Shown: piece by piece, positions 61,069 through 64,000 of the stretch
Layout: each line of letters starts with the position of its first letter
Numbering within the stretch: position 1 is the stretch's first letter
DNA from: CAVRUD01 sp963849635
Lineage (GTDB): Bacteria; Chloroflexota; Chloroflexia; Thermomicrobiales; UBA6265
Assembly: GCA_963849635.1 (NCBI GenBank)
Contig: CAWKIA010000039.1
Span: forward strand, 62,001-126,000
Direction of reading: 5' to 3'
DNA length: 64,000 nt
The notes under the pieces: generated by a model
Database searches by the model: none
Told to the model about the DNA's origin: nothing
The model's input: only the letters and a program-made list of their open reading frames with translations
Made by a program: the position numbers and the translations under genes

Positions 61069-63177
61069 ATGAAGGTTCGAAAGGCTCAATTTGACGTGAA
61101 AAAAGATTCGTGGCCGCGTCAAGTGACGCTGAAGTTAGCGGCCGCGGCCGCGCTCATCGTCGTCGCGGCACTCATTGGCGGCATGCTCTCTACGAACGGT
61201 GCCGTCGCCCAGGCGACCAAGTCAGTCGAGTGGGCTCGATACGATGTGACGATCGATGTGCGCCCCAACGGAACCTTCCATGTGACCGAGGAGCAGACGG
61301 TTGACTTCCGCGGCGGGCCATTCCGAACTGGCTTTGCGCACATCCCGCTGACCCGGATCGACAGCATCGGCGGCGTTCGCATCAGTGTCGACGAGGACGG
61401 CGCACTGACGCCGCTTACACTGGTCGACGAGGACGACTACGATGCCGATCCCGGGACGTTCGCATACGCGATTACGAGCACCGAGGTGCGCATCGACTAT
61501 GCGTTCTCGCCGGTGACGAACGCTGAGCGTCTCATCGTGATCGAGTACGACGTCGGTGGCGCCCTGCGGGTCTATCCAAACGAAGATCCCCCGAATCAGC
61601 AAATCCGCTGGACTGCAGTCGATAGCGGAGTTACCGAGGTCGCCCCGGTTCGCGAGTCGACCGTCACCGTCAATCTGCCGACGGCGGTCGATCTTGCTCA
61701 AGTGGTGGTCGGTGGTGACTTCGAGGGCGATGCCGCCACATACTCGAGCGACGGACAGTCCTTCACCTTCAGCGCCTCAAACATTGAAGACGGTGAGGAT
61801 CTCATCGTCGGACTTCAGTTCCCGCCGGTCGCGAACGCCGCCGCACCGACCTGGCAGCAGCGCGACGACGCCCAGCGCCAGAAAGACGAAGAGAACGAAG
61901 AGCGATCGGCGCTGCTCAACCTGATGTTCCTGGGCGGGGGACTCCTGCTCGCAGTCGCCGGCGGGATAGGTGTCTATGGTCTCTGGTACACCAAGGGGCG
62001 CGATCCGCATACGGGTCTTGTAGCTGAGTTCCTGCCGGCCCCTCCTGACGACCTGGCGCCGGGAGCGGCCGGAGCGCTGCTCGATGAGGAGGTCAATGAG
62101 CGCGACGTCGTCGCGACCTTGCTCGATCTGAGCCACAACGGCGCCGTCTCGATCCAGGAGACCGAAGCATCGGGTGTTCTCGGGATCGGTGGCCGGACCG
62201 ATTTCAAGCTGACGCTTCAGGATCAGAGCAAGGTCACCCGCGAGCTCGATCGTGATCTCCTCAAAGTGCTGTTCGGCAACGATCCCCAAAACGGTGCGAC
62301 GAAGAACCTGAGCGAGGTCCGCCGCCAGTTCGATGCATATCGGGACACCCTGGCCGACGATCTGTACGCGGAACTCGTCTCGCGGGGTTACTTCATCGGC
62401 TCCCCGAAGAGCACACGAGAGCGGTGGGGCCGGATCGGCAAACGACTGCTCATTGCCTCGATCATCGCCGGCGTGGCCTTGCTATTCGCATTCGCTGGTA
62501 ACGCCATTCTTGTGATCATTCCGATTGTCGCCCTGATCGTGCTGTCGTTTGTGTTGATGCGCCTGAGCCGGGCGATGCCGCGAAAGACGCCCGCGGGCGC
62601 CGAGGCGGCGGCCAAGTGGCAGGCATTTCGCCGCTATCTGGACGACATCGAAAAGTACGAGCAGCTCGACGAGACAAAGGCGATCTTCGATCGCAATCTT
62701 CCCTACGCGGTCGCGTTTGGGTTGCAAGAGTCCTGGGTGGGCAAGTTCGCCCAAGTGAGCGCTCCGACGCCAGACTGGTTCGAAGGGATTCCCGGCGGAA
62801 GCTTTGGGGGCGACATCTTCGATATGGGGCCGAGCAGCGGACGGAGACGCCGGCGCGGTGGCACCACCTGGGGGGGAGGTACCTTCGGTGGTGGAATCGG
62901 CGGGAGTTCCTGGGATCGAGATGGTTCCGGGGGCGGCGGATTCGACATGCCGGACGTCGACATGCCCGACATGCAGGACGTCAGTGACCGGACTGGCAAG
63001 GGTCTCCAGGGTTCAAGCGATAGCCTGATGGGTTTGCTCAACGTCGCCGGCGCGGTCTTTGGCGCAATGGCCAGTGGCGGCGGAAGCAAGAGCGGTCGTG
63101 GTGGTGGATTCGGCGGATTCTCCGGTGGCGGCCGATCGGGAGGTTCGTCTGGTGGCGGATCGCGCGGATTCGGATAG
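61069..63177 (+). CDS. DUF2207 membrane protein
   Basis: This protein of about 702 residues begins with a signal/anchor (LKLAAAAALIVVAALIGGML). An extracytoplasmic DUF2207 domain (VEWARYDVTIDVRPNGTFHV, RIDSIGGVRISVDEDG) follows. A membrane helix comes next (LMFLGGGLLLAVAGGIGVYG), then a cytoplasmic part with two more helices (AGVALLFAFAGNAILVI and IPIVALIVLSFVLM). The C-terminus is a long Gly/Ser-rich tail (GGGSKSGRGGGFGGFSGGGR). The ATG at 61069 is chosen; the frame is open from 60910. Its function is unknown. Its 3' end overlaps the next gene by 26 bases. Confidence 0.82.
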   Translation: MKVRKAQFDVKKDSWPRQVTLKLAAAAALIVVAALIGGMLSTNGAVAQATKSVEWARYDVTIDVRPNGTFHVTEEQTVDFRGGPFRTGFAHIPLTRIDSIGGVRISVDEDGALTPLTLVDEDDYDADPGTFAYAITSTEVRIDYAFSPVTNAERLIVIEYDVGGALRVYPNEDPPNQQIRWTAVDSGVTEVAPVRESTVTVNLPTAVDLAQVVVGGDFEGDAATYSSDGQSFTFSASNIEDGEDLIVGLQFPPVANAAAPTWQQRDDAQRQKDEENEERSALLNLMFLGGGLLLAVAGGIGVYGLWYTKGRDPHTGLVAEFLPAPPDDLAPGAAGALLDEEVNERDVVATLLDLSHNGAVSIQETEASGVLGIGGRTDFKLTLQDQSKVTRELDRDLLKVLFGNDPQNGATKNLSEVRRQFDAYRDTLADDLYAELVSRGYFIGSPKSTRERWGRIGKRLLIASIIAGVALLFAFAGNAILVIIPIVALIVLSFVLMRLSRAMPRKTPAGAEAAAKWQAFRRYLDDIEKYEQLDETKAIFDRNLPYAVAFGLQESWVGKFAQVSAPTPDWFEGIPGGSFGGDIFDMGPSSGRRRRRGGTTWGGGTFGGGIGGSSWDRDGSGGGGFDMPDVDMPDMQDVSDRTGKGLQGSSDSLMGLLNVAGAVFGAMASGGGSKSGRGGGFGGFSGGGRSGGSSGGGSRGFG

Positions 63178-63955
63178 CCGCCCGCCCAACCACGCGGCTG
63201 ACGTTGACGTACTTGACGTCCCTGTCCGCGCCGGCCCGGCCTGCGTGGTGGAGACCGAGATCAGAAGGTTTCTGAGCAATCCGTGGAACGGCGAATGCCG
63301 CCACGTGGCGACGGTCAATCCAGAGTACGTCGTGACTGCGCGAGCTGATTCGGCCTTCCTCGCGGCGCTTCGATCAGCCGATCTCAACACAGTCGACGGC
63401 GTCGGTGTACTCCTGGCCGCGCGCCTGCTCAGTCCGGCTGGAAAGCAGGCTGAACGGCTGAGTGGCGTGCACCTCGTCGAGTCCCTTACCCGCACGAGCG
63501 CCAGCGACGGCGCCCCGATCTACTTCTTGGGCGCAGGACCGGGCGTCGCGGCTGCGGCGATCGCCAAGCTGCGTTCGAGGTGGCCGGATGCCCTTGTCGC
63601 GGGCTCATGGGACGGTGGACGGCCGGATTCCGCCGATGACGCCGAAGCAATCGAGCGTATCGGCGCCTCGGGTGCAAGGACTCTTTTCGTCGCGTATGGG
63701 GCAATCGGCCAGGTCGCATTCATCGAGCGGAACCGAGACCGCCTCGCCCAGGTGGGCGTGCGGCTAGCGATCGGGATCGGCGGTTCTCTGGACATGATTT
63801 CAGGAAAGACGCCGCGAGCTCCGCGAATCGTCCAACGGGTTGGCCTGGAATGGCTGTACAGGCTGGCAATCGAGCCCTGGCGGTGGCGGCGTCAGTTAGC
63901 GCTCCCGCGGTTTGCCGCACTTGTTGTGTGGTATCGGCTCGCCGGCAAGACATGA
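63152..63955 (+). CDS. WecG/TagA/CpsF family glycosyltransferase
   Basis: This 267-residue protein has a GTG start at 63152 preceded by GGGAGG eight bases upstream, inside the DUF2207 3' end. Conserved blocks are HVATVNPEYVVTARADSAFL, LNTVDGVGVLLAARLL, PIYFLGAGPGVAAAAIAKL, TLFVAYGAIGQVAFIERN and the strong GIGGSLDMISGKTPRAPRIV, LEWLYRLAIEPWRWRRQL. Members transfer N-acetylmannosaminuronic acid or related sugars to lipid-linked acceptors in envelope polysaccharide or teichoic acid synthesis. The acceptor is unknown. It runs to 45 bases from the window end. Confidence 0.93.
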   Translation: MADRADSDSRPPNHAADVDVLDVPVRAGPACVVETEIRRFLSNPWNGECRHVATVNPEYVVTARADSAFLAALRSADLNTVDGVGVLLAARLLSPAGKQAERLSGVHLVESLTRTSASDGAPIYFLGAGPGVAAAAIAKLRSRWPDALVAGSWDGGRPDSADDAEAIERIGASGARTLFVAYGAIGQVAFIERNRDRLAQVGVRLAIGIGGSLDMISGKTPRAPRIVQRVGLEWLYRLAIEPWRWRRQLALPRFAALVVWYRLAGKT

Positions 63956-64000
63956 CGGGTCGTTGTGGTATCCACTGGTGGCGACGACTATGCTTCGCAC

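Noticed and set aside
1..64000. CRISPR arrays, insertion sequences, prophage genes, rRNA and tRNA genes
   Set aside because: I looked for repeats with spacers, transposase-like proteins, and T-loop and rRNA signatures on both strands and saw none.

Overview
The window is a GC-rich (about 60 percent by eye), densely packed bacterial chromosome segment dominated by housekeeping genes. It carries no rRNA, tRNA, CRISPR array, insertion sequence or phage gene that I can recognise. The gene set fits a Chloroflexota bacterium, perhaps of the Thermomicrobia or Sphaerobacter type. Supporting features are a DarA/PstA-type cyclic-di-AMP receptor next to tmk, a SpoIIIAA/Ycf45-like R3H ATPase, a double-GNAT protein style, Tat-dependent peptide-binding proteins, a system II cytochrome c maturation cluster, and L,D-transpeptidases with repeat or SH3 modules. 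This placement is inference from gene content. Start codons are often GTG or TTG, and many starts below were chosen by the Shine-Dalgarno sequence, so the longest ORF is often not the gene.

Layout. 1-8.7 kb: the ftsK 3' end, a zinc-ribbon protein, recR, a double GNAT protein, an R3H ATPase/tmk/darA/zinc-ribbon run, and an nrtR-like/nadK operon on the minus strand. 8.9-12.0 kb: a glycoside phosphorylase (GH65) translationally coupled to beta-phosphoglucomutase. 12.2-16.2 kb: a minus-strand cytochrome c maturation block (TlpA thioredoxin, CcsA, ResB, CcdA). 16.3-20.8 kb: recO, trmD, a HAD hydrolase, a PP2C/SpoIIE-like phosphatase, a small P-loop protein and a Lon-N-domain protein. 20.9-31.1 kb: two peptide-binding proteins, GNAT, aroC, a methyltransferase, a previously missed 44-residue membrane protein, a secreted DUF3352/Excalibur protein and an M42 aminopeptidase. 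31.2-37.7 kb: a PHP/AlbA_2 fusion protein, a CvpA-like membrane protein, an M20 amidohydrolase and a membrane Ser/Thr pseudokinase. 37.7-40.6 kb: an ispE-rsmA-selD operon coupled by ATGA overlaps. 40.7-50.0 kb: DUF952, an AttH/CrtC-like secreted protein, an ABC ATPase, an L,D-transpeptidase, recJ, lon and a phospholipase D-like protein. 50.1-56.2 kb: a beta-solenoid membrane protein, a YtxH-like protein, purK-purE, pyrG, an MBL-fold hydrolase and recX. 56.7-64 kb: an SH3/L,D-transpeptidase, a ferritin-like protein, a znuBC-type metal ABC transporter next to a Fur/Zur regulator, a DUF2207 protein and a WecG/TagA glycosyltransferase.

Main points for a second look. (1) selD appears to be a selenoprotein gene: the gene continues upstream through an in-frame TGA (40512-40514) to a GTG with a good ribosome binding site, so the usual call truncates it and loses the catalytic Sec. 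(2) The membrane kinase has HRD changed to HRN and DFG changed to NVG, so it is a predicted pseudokinase. (3) A PHP phosphoesterase is fused to a Schlafen/AlbA_2 domain and an unrecognised C-terminal domain. (4) Five genes, including pyrG, are broken by six single-base shifts, five of them one extra base. This pattern points to sequence error more than to gene decay. (5) Several dyad-symmetric sites lie in promoters (nrtR-nadK, pgm-GH65, znuCB, fur, and the 25.4 kb divergent region).
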